Counted from the stretch's first letter, positions 24,601-37,091 are shown. The stretch is 64,000 nt of DNA from Chlorocebus sabaeus (GCF_047675955.1 NC_132911.1:70341133-70405132); one strand, 5' to 3'. The notes: a model not told the origin generated them from the sequence alone. Numbers and translations: made by a program.

Positions 24601-25566
24601 TAACTCAGCAGCTGCTCTGGCTGATACTTGAGCTGGACACAGCAGCTGCCTCAAGGTAAGAGGATCTCCCCACCATGAGCGCGCGTGCACACACACACAC
24701 ACAGACACAAACACTCCAGCCAGAGCCAATTGCTTTGGAGATGGGGACTTTGGCATTGAAATCTTTGCAATTTCTGCCTCTATATAGAACCACAGCTCAG
24801 TATTTCACCAGAACACAAAGTTGCTGTGATAAGAGGCCCTAAAAGCTTTACTACATCATAGCGATTTGTTGTTTCAAAAATATCCACTTTTCACATTCTA
24901 TTCTTCAAGCCTGAAAAATAGACAAACAAATTGGGTAGAAATTTTGCCAAAGCTCAAGACTGTGGAAGGATCCAGAAGTTAGAAGAAAGGACTTCAGATC
25001 TGGTCCTGGAGCTGCTTCGGTGTTTGACTCTGGGCATTTAAGTTCTTTGAGCCTCAGTTTTCTCATCAGGGAAATAAAGAGACTACTCAATGAATAGATT
25101 CATTTATTTTCACACGAGGCAGTGTAAAATCTAGTACTAGGAATTTTATAATTGGTTTCAGCTATTTTCATTGGGAGGGTTATGGACTTAGGCCTAACAC
25201 AAGTCATTATGAGTGACAATAATTACAACAGATTCTCAGTGAGAGAGAGAGTCCATTGCATTTCTCAAAGTATGTTTCTTGACTTGAAGCTCTTACATAA
25301 ATCCCAATTTCCCAAACCATTTTCCAGATTTCTCCCTAGGCATTCATTTAGCTGAGTGTTTACACAGCTGCTATTACCTCCTTAAGATTGCATGAACTCC
25401 ACATCCATGATGACTCCACTCTGAAGTCACCTAAAGGTACTTACAGACCTCACTGCTCAGTATAGCAAAGACAGGATGTACACAGCAGAGGCAGACACAG
25501 AACATTCAATGGATGAAGAAATGAAAGATGTAAAAAAAAAAAAAAGAAAGAAATGAAAGATGTGAT

Positions 25567-26534
25567 TTTTTAAATCAACTTTATTGAGATATACATACAC
25601 TAAAATTTACCTTTTAAGTGTACAGTTCAGTGAGTTTGGACAAATATGTAGCATTGTATAGCTACCACCACAGTTAAGACGTAGAATATTTTCATCACCC
25701 CAGAAAGTTCCCTCATGTGTCTTTACCATTATATCCCTTCCCTGCATCCTTGCCTCTGGCAACCACCAATGCGTTTAATTATAGTTCTGCCAGTTCCAAA
25801 TGGTCCTGTGAATGAAAACATACAGTATTGTATGCTTTTATAACTGGCTTTTTTTTTCACTTAGCATAATGCTTCTGAGATTTGTTTATTTTGTGGCATG
25901 TATAGTATCTCAGTTCTTTTTATTCCCAAGTGGTATTCTATTGTGTGGGTATGTCACTAGTTACTTATCTATACATTACTTGATGGATGTTTGTGTTCTT
26001 AGCAGCTTTGACTATAATAAATAAAGCTGCTGTGAACACTCACATATAGGTCTTTGTGTGAATACATGTTTTCATTTCTCTTGAGTAAATGAAGGAGTGG
26101 AATTGCTGGATTGTATGGTAAATTTGTGGTTAACTTCATAAGAAACTGTCAAACAGTTTTCCGTGGTGGTTATTCAATTTTTTCTGTTTCCACCAGCAAG
26201 GTAAGAGAGTTCTACCTACTCTACGTTCTACCAGTGCATGGTATTGTGTCAATCTTTCATATTTCAGCTATTCTGGGTGGATGATTATGCATGATATCTC
26301 TTTATGGTTTTAATTTGCATTTTGACAAAGACTAATGGTTAGCACCTTTTCTTGTGCTCATTGATCATCTTTATATATTCTTTGGTGAAGTAACTGTACA
26401 TATCTTTTGCCCAACTTTTTATTCAGTTGTTTATCTTCTTAGAAGTTCTTTATGTGTTCTTGATAAAATTTCCTTATCAGATAGATGTTTTGCAAATTAT
26501 TTCTCCCAGTCTGTGGCTTTCTCTTTCATTTCTT
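25567..26534 (-). mobile_element. Older L1, 3' half (left part), minus orientation
   Basis: Reverse-complement L1 3' end of an old (L1M-like) type: AACTTTATTGAGATATACAT, GTGTACAGTTCAGTG, then ORF2 C-terminal text with many stops. It is interrupted at TTCATTTCTT by a younger L1 and continues at 29306. Confidence 0.85.
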
Positions 26535-26918
26535 TTAATTTTTAGTTTTTTTTATTTCAATATGTTTTGGGAGAGCAGGTGTTGTTTGATTACATGAATA
26601 AGTTTTTTAGTGGTGATTTCTGAGATTTTGGTGCACCCAAGCAGTGTACACTGTAGCCAATGTGTAGTCTTCTATCCCTCCCCAACCCCTACTCTTTCTC
26701 CCAAGTCCCCAAAGTCCCATGTATTATTCTTATGCATTTGCATCCTTATAGCTTAGCTCCCACATATAAGTGAGAACATATGATGTTTGGTTTTCCATTC
26801 CAGAGTTACTTCACTTAGAATAATAGTCTCCAATTCCATCCAGGTTGCTGCGAATGCCATTACTTCATACTTCATTCCTTTTTATGGTTGAGTAGTATTC
26901 CTTGATGTGTGTGTGTGT

Positions 26919-26952
<34 letters not shown>

Positions 26953-29305
26953 CACATTTTCTCTAGCCACTCATTGACTCATTGACTGATGGGCATTGGG
27001 GCTGGTTTCATATTTTTGCAATTGTGAATTGTGCTGCTATAAACATGCATATGATGCATGTACAAGTATCTTTTTCATTTAATGACTTATTTTCCTCTGG
27101 GTAGATACCCAGTAGTGATATTGCTGGATCAAATGGTAGATCTACTTTCAGTTCTTTAAGGAATCTCCAAACTGTTTACCATAGTGGTTGTATTAGTTTA
27201 CATTCCCACCAACAGTGTAAATTGTTCCCTTTTCACCTCATCCCCACCAACATTTATTATTATTTTTTTAAATGTTTTGATTATGGCCATTCTTGCAGGA
27301 GTGAGGTGGTATCGCATTGTGGTTTTGATTTGCATTTCCCTGACAATTAGTGAGATTGAGCATTTTTCCATATGCTTGCTGGCCATTTGTATATCTTCTT
27401 TTCAGAATTGTCTGTTCATGTCCTTTGCCCACTTTTTGATAGGACTGTTTGTTGTTTTTTTTTTTTTTCTTGCTGATTTGTTTGAGTTCCTTGTAGATTC
27501 TGGATATTAGTTCTTTGTTGGATGTATAGATTGTGCAGATTTTCTTCCACTCTGTGGGCTGTCTGTTAATTCTGCTGGTATTTCTTTTGCTGTGCAGAAG
27601 CTTTTTAGTTTAATTAAGTCCCATCTATTTGTCTTTGTTTTTGTTATATTTGATTTTGGGTTCTCAGTCATGAAGTCTTTTCCTAAGCCAACGTCTAGAA
27701 GGGTTTTTCTAATGCTATTGTCTAGAATTTTTATGGTTTCAGGTCTTAGATTTAAGATGGATTTAAGATCCATCTTGAGTTGATTTTTGTATAAGGTGCA
27801 ATATGAGGATCAAGTTTCATTCTACTACATGTGGCTTGCCAATTATCCCAGCAACATTTGTTGAATATGGTGTCCTTTCCCCACTTTACGTTTTTGTTTG
27901 TTTTGTCAAAGATCAGTTGGCTGTAAGTATTTGGCTTTGTTTCTGGGTTCTCCGTTCTGTTCCATTGGTCTATGTGTCTATTTTTATACCAGTGCCATAC
28001 TGTTTTGGTAATTATGACCTTCTAGGATAGTTTGAAGTTGGGTAATGTGATGCCTACTGATTTGTTCTTTTTGCTTAGTCTTTCTTTGGCTTATGAGGGC
28101 TCTCTTTTGGTTCTATATGAATTTTTGGATTCTTTTTTCTAGTTCTGTGAAGAATGATGGTGGTATTTTGATGGGAAGTGCATTGAATTTTTAAATGTTT
28201 TTTGGTGGTATGGTCACTGATTCTACCCATCCATGAGCATGGATTGTGTTTCCATTTGTTTGTATCATCTCTGATTTCTTTCCACAGTGTTTTGTAGTTT
28301 TCCTTGTAGAGGTTTTTGGTTAGATATATTCCTAAGGGTTTTTTTTTTTTTTTTTTCAAGTATTTTGAAAGGGGTTGAGTTCTTGATTTGATCAAGAACA
28401 GCTTGGTTGCTGCTGGTATATAACAAAGCTACTGATTTGTGTACGTTAATTTTGTATCCTGAAACTTTGCTAAATTCATTTACCACTTCTAGAAGCTTTT
28501 TGGATGAGTCATTAGGATTTTGTAGGTATACTATCCTGTCGTCAGCAAGCAACAACAGTTTGACTTCGTCTTTACCAATTTGGATGCCTTTATTCCTTCT
28601 CTTGTCTGATTGCTCTGGCTAGAATTTCCAGTACTATGTTGAATAGAAATGGTGAAAGTGGACATCCTTGTCTTGTTCTTGTTCTCAGGGGGAATGCTTT
28701 CAACTTCTCCCTGTTCAGTATTTTGTTGGCTGTGGCTTTGTTGTAAATGGTTTTTTATTACCTTAAGGTATGTCCCTTCTATGCCAATTTTGCTGAGGGT
28801 TTTAATCATAAAGAGATGCTGGATTTTGTCAAATGCTTTTTCTGCATCTATTGAGATGATCATGTGATTTTTGTTTTTAATTCTGTTTATGTGGCATATC
28901 ACATTTTTTGGCTTATGTATATTAAACCATCCCTGCTTTCCTGGGATGAAATCCATTTGATCATGGTGGACTCAATTTTTAATATGCTATTGGATTTGGT
29001 TTGCTAGTATTTCATTGAGGATTTTTGCATCTATGTTCATCAGGGATATTGGTCCGTAGTTTTCTTTTTTTTTTGTAATGTCCTTCCCTGTTTTTGGTAT
29101 TGGGGTAATACTGGTTTCATAAATGATTTAAAGAGGATTCCTTTTTCCTCTCTCCTTTGGAATAGTGTCAATAGGATTGGTACCAATTCTTCTTTGAATG
29201 TCTGATAGAATTCAGTTGTGAATCCATCTGGTCCTAGACTTTTTTTTTTTTTTTTTTTTTTGGCAATTTTTTTTTTTATTACCATTTCAATCTCGCTACT
29301 TGTTA
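26535..29305 (-). mobile_element. Younger 5'-truncated L1 inserted in older L1
   Basis: About 2.77 kb of reverse-complement L1. It runs from the 3'UTR on the left through the ORF2 C-terminal region (pieces such as DLIKLKSFCTAKE and REMQIKTTMRYHLTP) and the reverse transcriptase (DAEKAFDKIQH, GPDGFTTEFYQTFKEEL) on the right. The frame is broken repeatedly by stops and shifts, so no active protein is made. The exact repeat TTCATTTCTT at 26525-26534 and 29306-29315 is the target duplication. A TG microsatellite (26905-26952) has grown inside the 3' part. Confidence 0.92.
26905..26952. repeat. (TG)n microsatellite inside L1
   Basis: A TG run with one TA interruption replaces the usual L1 text after GAGTAGTATTCCTTGATG. 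Confidence 0.95.
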
Positions 29306-30620
29306 TTCATTTCTTAGAATATTTTGAGGAGCAAACATTTTTAGTTTTGATGAAGCCCAATTTACTTTTTTCTTTATAGTTTGTGGTTTTTATGTCCCAT
29401 TTAAGAAAACTTTCCTTAACTCAAAATTACAAAGATTTTCTCCAATGTTTTCTTCTAGAATTTTTATAGTTTTAGCTCTTAAATCAGGTCTAAGATCATT
29501 TCGTTAATTTTTGTGTAGATGAGGTAAGGAAAGTTTGTTATTTGTTTTTTGATATAGATATTCATTTGTTTCAGCACTATTTGTTAACAGGCTATCCTTT
29601 TCCTCAGTGAATTACCTTAATACTTTTGTAGAAATTCAATTGACCATATATGTGTGAGTCTATTTCTGGACTTTGTATTTTGTACCATTGATATATATGT
29701 ATGATATGTAAGTTTGTCCCTTCCCCTATACCACACTGTCTTGATTATAATAGCTTTAATAGAAGCCTCCAAATAAGTCAATGTAGTCTTCAACTTCGAT
29801 ATAATTTCCACAATGTTTTGATTATTTATCTTTGAAAAAAAAAACAGCTTTTGGCTTTATTGGTTTTCTCCATTTTTTTTTTTAATCAGTTTTTCTATTC
29901 TATTCATTTCTGCTCTTAATGATTTTCTTCCTTGTGCTTTGGGTTTAATTTTTCTCTTCTCTTTCTGTTTATTAGGATTAAAGCTCTGATTATTAATATG
30001 AGATTTTTCTTGCTTTCTGATATAAGCTTTCAGTGCTATACAGTTACTTCTCATCACTGCTTTTGCTGCATCCCACAAATTTTGATATGTTGTATTTTCA
30101 TTTTTATTTAATTTAAAACATTTTCTAGTTTACTTTGTAGTTTCTTCTTTGACCCTTGGGTTGTTTAGATGAGTGGCATTTCATTTCCAGATATTTGAAG
30201 ATTTTCAGATACCTTTCTTTTTGACTTGCAGTTTAATTCTGTTATGGAGAGAAACTAGAATATACTTTATATGTTTCCAATCCTTTTAAGTTTATTAAGA
30301 TTTGTTTTATGTCTCAGAATGTGATCAACCTTAGTGAATATTCCACATGCATTTGAAAACACAAGTGTTTCTGTTGTTGGGTATGGTGTTCTGTACTTGT
30401 CAATTAAGGCAGTTGATTGATAGTGTTGTTTAAGTCTACTATACCCATATTGATTTTCAGTTTACCTGTTTTGTCAGTGTCTGAGAGAGAAATTTTGAGA
30501 TCTTTGACTAGAATTGTGAATTTTTCTATCTTACTGTATCAGTTTTTGCCTCATGTATTTGGAAACTGTTTAGGTACATTCATATTTAGCATTGTTTATT
30601 TATTTTCTTGAAGAATTGAT
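29306..30620 (-). mobile_element. Older L1, right part, minus orientation
   Basis: This continues the element at 25567-26534: text resumes with TTGATGAAGCCCAATTTA and runs toward ORF2 endonuclease-side sequence. Between about 29820 and 29860 the order jumps past the reverse transcriptase core, implying an internal deletion. No coding capacity remains. Confidence 0.8.
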
Positions 30621-31566
30621 CCCAAGATAAGTATTTTCCCTGTTGAAGTCCAGGGTTTATTTCCCAGGCTCTCAGAAACCAATACATGTGTCCCCAGACC
30701 TGAGGCCTTCTCATCACTCAAGGTTCAGTGCCCTTGAAAATATTCATATTTTCCTAAGCCAGGATGGACAATGGGCCAAAGTTCCAAGGAAGAACAACCT
30801 TTGTGAGCCCCGCATCTCTACTGAGTGTAACCTGCAAAAAGATAAAAGCGTTTTTATGCAAATGATTTTTGAGACTAAGCTACGCATTCTGATTTCAAGT
30901 GCAAACATCCACTCCAGCTGCCACTAGAGACTGAGGTGAGAGATGCAGGAGACTAGAGGGCCAGGAAGCTGCTTTTCTGAGGAAGATTAATTTCACAAGA
31001 TATTACAAAGCATTAAAAAAAAAACTAGAGACTAAGAACATGATTTCCCATGAGTGTGACTATAGGTCTTGGGTTCTTTGAAATGATCTATTTAATTTTC
31101 CAAAACAAACGGAAGTGAATGAAAATTTAACTCTGTTCTCTAAATTTAATTGAAGGATTCAGGGTGTCAAATTATTTTCAAACAGAGATCCCTACTGAGA
31201 ACAATTGCTACGTGTTTTACAAATTAGGAGATTCAAGCTTACAAATTGCTGATATGCCAGGTGCCCTGACTGTGCTGGAATTTCAACTTGATAAAAATAG
31301 AGTAAAACTGATCAGTCGTCAGGACTGGCCTATGTTTACTCCAAAACATTGTCTGGAGCCTAATAATCCTGGAAATTATAAGAAGCTATGGTAGTGAGAT
31401 GCAGACATTCTTACCCAGAAAAAAAAATTGTAGGAGAGGGTAAGTTTTTTTTAACAAGTAAGTTTGAATGAGACCATTACATTAACATTATTAATGCTTT
31501 TTCATTTGTACTCTACAACTGCAATATTGTTTTTCTGGGCTTTTTTTTTTCCTGCTGAGAAAGTGC

Positions 31567-31655
31567 CAGATATTGGGGGCTTTGAGGAAATTTACATCCA
31601 GGCCCCTACAGCTGGGCTGCCATCTCCTCAATCTCCTCAAGGCCCCCAATATCTG
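31567..31655. repeat. Inverted repeat, 22 bp arms, 45 bp loop
   Basis: The left arm 31567-31588 (CAGATATTGGGGGC then TTTGAGGA) and the right arm 31634-31655 are reverse complements with one mismatch, which would be a G-U pair in RNA. A diverged copy in opposite orientation lies near 34321-34400. Confidence 0.9.
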
Positions 31656-32199
31656 TCACTATATCTCTTATTAACTGTCAATTTGGGGGTTTTACCAGAA
31701 GGACAGGAAAAGTCAATAATAAAATTGTAGACTACATTTCTCAGGATCAAATGGCATCCTAAGTAAATGTCACTTTAATAGGAAGCTAAAATGGATGTAT
31801 CCATTTTAAAGAGGAAAATACAATGTAAATTGTGTGTGAGTAGGGTAATGAATTCATTCATTTCCCCTGGCAACCTGTGCCTACAGCTCTACAATTCCAT
31901 GAACACGAGCTCTGGGAGAACTCTCTGGGGGAGCTGTTATGACATAGCTAGCTGAGCTAAGCTTCCTGTGTTTTCAAATTGTTTATTATTCTGATTTAAC
32001 CTAAGACCTTTGTTAGTGTTGTACATCCTGTGGGTTTTTTTTTTCTGTCTTTATATGTGTATCTCAGTGATTTCCATGGTACACTTTTTCTCCCACTACA
32101 GCCCACGAAGTGAAGAGTTAGTCCACCAAGGTGTTAATGCATCTCAAAAAACGATGGCACATGGCATTGACTGTAACTAATGTGTGTCCATTGCTTTAT

Positions 32200-32350
32200 C
32201 ATCTACAAAGTCTTTCATAAGGATTCTCTCATTTAAACCTCACAACAGCCCACTACAGTAGGAACTGTTTAACTTCCTCATTTTATAGTGGAGGAAAATG
32301 AGGATTCTAAAGGAGGCGTGACTCGCTTAGGATCACAGAGTAGCTGGGAG
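32200..32350 (-). mobile_element. MIR SINE, minus orientation
   Basis: MIR blocks read in reverse: CTCATTTAAACCTCACAACA, CTCATTTTATAG, then GACTCGCTTAGGATCACAGA. Confidence 0.7.
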
Positions 32351-33339
32351 CTTGTTGCCTTTCGATCTCTCATCCTCCACCAAGTGGGGCATGCAGTGCA
32401 ATGGAAGCCAAGCAGCATCTAAGAAAAGTGGATGAATCCCCACTTCACTTCGGTTAATGGGACTGAGGCAAAAATCAGCATGACCAGGGGCTCTTCTGCT
32501 TTGACTCACCACTCAGGCTAGATCGGCACAGCCTCACAAGCACAGGTGGGTCGTTTCTAGGCCTCCACTGCTGGCAGGGATGTGGCTATCCCCTGCAAAT
32601 GAGGGCAAGCCGATCCTTCAGTTGCATCCTGTGGTGTCAACCAACCTGCCTCTCTCTCTGCCTTGGGTAGAGAGCTGACCCTGTCCCGAGTCTTAGGTGT
32701 GCAGCAGCACCAGCTGCCCTCTTTCCCTTTGGACTTCTGGTCACTATGAACAAATCTCGGCACTTTATCCTAGAGTTACTTTGAGCAAGGTCCTCAAACT
32801 TCCTGAGTCTGAGCTTTTCTGTAACTGATAATAATACTGTCGACCTCCCATGGTTCTTAAGGGCAACCTGTTGGGTCTGTTTGCCTAATGAAATGTAAGA
32901 AACCCCTGTCTGTGAAGAATTAATGATCTAATTCTTTGCAATCCAGTTCTCTTTTCAGGAAGAACAAGAATACATACACACTCTCTACATGACACACAAC
33001 TGTCAGCTCCATATCTGAGAAGAATGCTGGCTGCAAGTTTTGCCAGGCTGTGATATCAACTTCCATAACCTGTCCTCTCCACCCTGATCCCATCAATTCC
33101 TGGACAACACACCTGACACAAACCAAACAGTACACACCACAGCATCCTTCTCCAGGTCAGGAAGAAGTGAGTTTAATTCCTGCTTGTTGGATAGGCCTCA
33201 GAAAATCATTCTCATTTCCGATTTTCTCTTAGCAAGAAGGAGGAAGCTGATGGCAACAAAGCCCCCCAGTCAGTTCACTCCACACACCCCCTTTATCACT
33301 CAGTGTGTATGGCTGTGAATCCTCCCAAGAAAAAATGCT

Positions 33340-33636
33340 TTTCTTTTTTTTAGAAAAAGGATCTCTCTCTGACATCCAGGCTAGAATGCAGTGTTGTGAT
33401 CATAGCTCATTGCAACTTTGAACTCCTGAGTTCAAATGATTCTCCCACCCAGCCTCCTGAGTAGCTAGGACTACAGGCACGTGCCACCACACCCAGCAAT
33501 TTTTTTTAAAGTTTTTTGTAGGGGTAGGGTCGTGCCATATTGCCCAGGCTGGCCTCAAACTCCTGACCTCAAGTAATCCTCCTGCCTCAACTTGCCAAAG
33601 CACTGGGATTACAGGCATGCACCATCATGCCTGGCC
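33340..33636 (-). mobile_element. Old Alu (AluJ-like), minus orientation
   Basis: This is a full dimer ending GCACCATCATGCCTGGCC with many substitutions. TTTGAACTCCTGAGTTCAAA in the right arm is typical of the oldest Alu class. Confidence 0.92.
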
Positions 33637-34320
33637 AAAAGATGCATTTTAGCGAGTGTTTTCCTTCCAGAGCTCTTTTTAGGGGTTCCTATTTTCTGCT
33701 TTCTCTAGCTGTGCTATATTTTCACAGCTCTACATTTCATTCTTAACATACCTTGATTGCCCTGTCCCAAGCAGAAACGTCTGCATTCGTGTGAAAGAGA
33801 CACCCATGATGGCAAAGCTGCGTAACAGACTTTCTAAGGCTTTGACCCTTGGCTGTAAGTCAGAGATAGTGCCTCAGTTACTTCTCACTATGGGTGACTG
33901 ACCTGGATTCTTGGCTGTACTCTCCTTCCCAGTTAGGAATCTGTAACACCTAAACTATCCAAGAGCCTGAGGTTCAGGAATGCTAAGTAGGGGAGCAGGC
34001 CAATGCTTGGGCTTGGTCTTTCTGAATAAACATTCTAAACATGGTCTCAGCATTCCTACTTACACCTGTTTCCAGCATCTGGCTTTGGTTCTCTGACCCA
34101 GCCTAGCAGGTGCGAGATGGATACTGGGTGGTTGCCCACTCAGCAGCCTTAAGTCTAGCTGTACCCCTCCTGTCCACATTCCTTTAAGACAAAGGCATTT
34201 CATGATAGATGGGCAAGGGTTTCTTTAAATTGACCCAGAAAGACAGGCATTTAACATGCATTGGTAACCAGATCCTGTGTCAGGTTGAATTTCTGACTGG
34301 CATTCCCTGCAGCACTCAGA

Positions 34321-34400
34321 GATTGAGGAAATGGCAGCCCAGCTCTGGGGGCCTGGGCACAAATTTCCTCAAGGCCCCCAACATCTCCTCAATGGCCTGG
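34321..34400. repeat. Inverted, diverged copy of the 31565-31640 segment
   Basis: Read on the minus strand, the blocks TTGGGGGCCTTGAGGAAATT and AGCTGGGCTGCCATTTCCTC align in order with 31573-31633. I cannot name a family. Confidence 0.7.
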
Positions 34401-35115
34401 CATCTGTCATCCCTCAGGATAAGGCATGAATATTTCTAGGTAAAGTATTATCTGGCAGGGGCATACATGAGGCCATCATTATCCATTAATGTCTTCATTG
34501 CAATGCATCTTCTTAACTTGATTGCTATCGCTTGACTGAGCCTTAAGGAATGGAACACAAGACAGGTAAGCGTTAGTGGATCAGAGTCATGGATGATGTA
34601 GAGAATGATCATTTGGGGAAGGGTTGATGCTGGTATGCCATGGAGGCCCTGGGAAACTTAGAGACTCAAAGGCACTGCTCACTGATTAAAATAAGCTCAC
34701 TCTTCTACTTTGGGGCAGCTTAAAAAAATAATGCCCCCGTCCCCCCAAATGTGGCTACCCAAACTTGTGCCAGAGTGAATGTCAGGAAAGCATTTGTTTA
34801 GTTTCATTAGATAGAAGAGGTGGGGTGAGATGCATTTAGGTAAAGGGGGCTACTGGCATTGACCCCCAAGCCCAAACAAGCACATATCCACCAATCTGCA
34901 CCCAGTTATGTCCCCTATGCTAAGATCCTGGGGACTAAACTGTACTCAAATGAATTTTAAAGGCAGTTTCATGCTTTCGCTGTCAAGAATCTTGCCATAA
35001 GACACACTTTAGCTTTAAAAAAATCACTCATCACATTTAACATAAAAATCAAGCCAAATCTCTGTTGAGCATTTTACTTTCTTTTCTTTGACACCTTCAT
35101 GCTAAAAATGAACCT

Positions 35116-35211
35116 TCTGTTAAGAGCAGTAAGCTTGTGTGCCTTTAGGAGCCAAGAAGGTAACATGAATGAAAAAGCAGGCCAGGTAACAGAACAATGT
35201 TAATAGAAACA
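35116..35211. repeat. Source copy of a local duplication
   Basis: This segment, from TCTGTTAAGAGCAGTAAGC on, reappears at 35571-35667 with few changes, about 455 bp away in direct orientation. Confidence 0.9.
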
Positions 35212-35480
35212 TAAATACAAGACATTGCTTGCTTTCCTTTTTACTCTGAGCATAGCAACTGTGTAAGCACAATGATAAATGGCAACTGAAACCAGCCTTG
35301 CAGCAGGGGCAGCAAAGGGAGTGTTGGACACTGTGACCCTGACCAAGATGGGGAGAAGGGAGGAAGCATTCCCAATCCAAGGCACAACACTGCTTAGCTC
35401 TCCGTGCAAGTTCTGCGTTGTTCATTTCTGCTTTGTCCAAAGAACCTGCAAATCCAGATTTTAATGTGATGTTGCCTGAA

Positions 35481-36240
35481 TTTTAAAAAGTTTTTAATTC
35501 TAGCGAAGAATGCAGAACATAAATTTACCATCTTAACCACTCCCATTACACATTCTAAGTGTCTATAGTGTCTGTTAAGAGCAATAAGCTTGTGTGCCTT
35601 TAGGAGCCAAGAAGGTAACAGGAATGAAAAAGCAGGCCAGGTAACAGAAAAAATGTTAGTATAAACAGTATAACAGAAAATGGGAGTATATAATGTGTAT
35701 ACTCCCATTACACATTCTAAGTGTCCAGTTTAGTAGTGTTAAGTATGTTCACACTATTGTGCAACCAATTGCTAGAACTTTTCCATCTTGCAAAACAGAA
35801 GCACTATACACATTAAACAAAAACTGCCCATTTCACCCTTCCGCAGCCCCTGGTAACCATCATCCTAGTTTCTGACTATGAATTTGACTATCTAGATATG
35901 TCATATAAGTGGAATCATATAATGTTTGTCCCTTTGTATCTGGCTTATTTCACTTAGCATGAGGTCCTCAAGGTTCATCCATGTTGTAGCATGTGCCAGA
36001 ATTTTTCTCCTTTTTAGGGCTGAACAGTGTTCCATTGTATTCCATTGATTATTGACAACGTATGTGCGCATGACATTTTGTTTATCCACTTCTCCATGGA
36101 TGGACACTTGGGTTGCTTCTACCTCTTGGCTATTGCGAATAATGTTTCTGTGAACATGGCAAGTATCTGTGCCAAGTCCTGCTTTTTTGTTTGCAACGAA
36201 TTTATATTTTTTAAAAAATACCCTGCAAATATTAAACAAT
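35481..36240 (-). mobile_element. L1M 3' part, minus orientation
   Basis: Reverse-complement old L1 3' end: CACTATTGTGCAACCAATTG, CCCCTGGTAACCATCATCCT, GGCTTATTTCACTTAGCATG. It is split at 35564-35700 by a duplicated segment. The neighbouring L1 piece lies in the opposite orientation. Confidence 0.85.
35539..35725. repeat. 137 bp insertion flanked by exact 25 bp direct repeats
   Basis: A 25 bp sequence starting ACTCCCATTACACATTC occurs at 35539-35563 and, identically, at 35701-35725. The 137 bp between them contain the second copy (35571-35667) of the 35116-35211 segment, followed by a small palindrome, GGGAGTATA...TATACTCCC. The flanking repeats look like duplicated target DNA. Confidence 0.9.
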
Positions 36241-36257
36241 TAGGAGTGAGGGTGTGG

Positions 36258-36500
36258 TAAAATTGGAACCCTTATGTGTCACTGGGAGAAGGTAAAATGG
36301 TCCTTAGCAGCTGCTGTGGAAAACAGTATAGAGGTTCCTCAAAAAATTTAACAGAGTTACCATAAAATCCTGCAGTTCCACTTCTGAGTATATACTCAAA
36401 AGAATTGAAAGCGGGGCCTCACACAGATATTTGCACACTCCTATTTAAGCAACATTATTCTCAATAGCCAAGAGGTAGAAGCAACCTAAATCTAAAATCA
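36258..36500 (+). mobile_element. L1 ORF2 3' region, plus orientation (5' inversion partner)
   Basis: This is plus-strand L1 ORF2 C-terminal text: GCTGCTGTGGAAAACAGTAT, GAGTATATACTCAAAAGAAT, TTCTCAATAGCCAAGAGGTA. Placed next to the minus-oriented 3' part, it fits the 5' inversion produced by twin priming. Confidence 0.8.
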
Positions 36501-36610
36501 TTCTTGTTGATGGGTGTTAATGAGCATGCATTCTGACAGAGCCTTGTGGACATCTGTCTCTGTGTACAGGACAGTTCCACGTTACGGAAAGTGTTTGCCT
36601 AACCCAAACT

Positions 36611-37091
36611 GAGGCTCATGTAAGTACGTTCTATAATGTTCACATAACAACAAAACTACCTAAGGATGCATTTCTTTTTTAAAAAACTTTTATTTTAAGT
36701 TCAGGGGTACAAGTGCAGGTTTGTTACGTAGGTAAACTTGTGTCATGGGGGTTTGTTGTACAGATTATTTCATCACCGAGGTATTAAGCCTAGCACTCAT
36801 TACTTGTTTTTCCTGATCCTCTCCCTCCTCCCACCCTCCGCCCTCCGAAAGGCCCCAGTGTGTGTTGTTCCCCTCTATGTGTTCGTGTGTTCTCATCATT
36901 TAGCTCCCACTGATAAGTGAGAACACGTGGTATTTGGTTTTCTGTTTCTGTGTTAGTTTGCTAAGGATAATGGCCTCCCGCTCCATCCATGTCCCTGCAA
37001 AAGACATGATCTTGCTATTTTTAATGTCTGCTTAGTATCTAAGGATGCATTTCTTAGAAGGTATCCCTGTTATTAAAAAACACATGACTGT
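36611..37091 (+). mobile_element. MER2 remnant interrupted by an L1
   Basis: MER2 3' text (CATGTAAGTACGTTCTATAA, then CTAAGGATGCATTTCTT) is interrupted at 36677 and resumes at 37056, ending ACACATGACTG. The left half of the element is missing or too diverged to see. Confidence 0.8.
36677..37038 (-). mobile_element. 5'-truncated L1 with 17 bp target duplication
   Basis: Reverse-complement L1 3' end (AAGTTCAGGGGTACAAGTGC, CATCCATGTCCCTGCAAAAG) inserted in MER2. CTAAGGATGCATTTCTT is present at both 36660-36676 and 37039-37055. Confidence 0.93.

Noticed and set aside
27507..29285. Minus-strand frames resembling reverse transcriptase
   Set aside because: Pieces of a decayed L1 ORF2 broken by stops and frameshifts; annotated as mobile element, not as genes.
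31164..31394. 76-codon frame with mixed, protein-like composition
   Set aside because: No recognised family and no flanking splice or promoter evidence.
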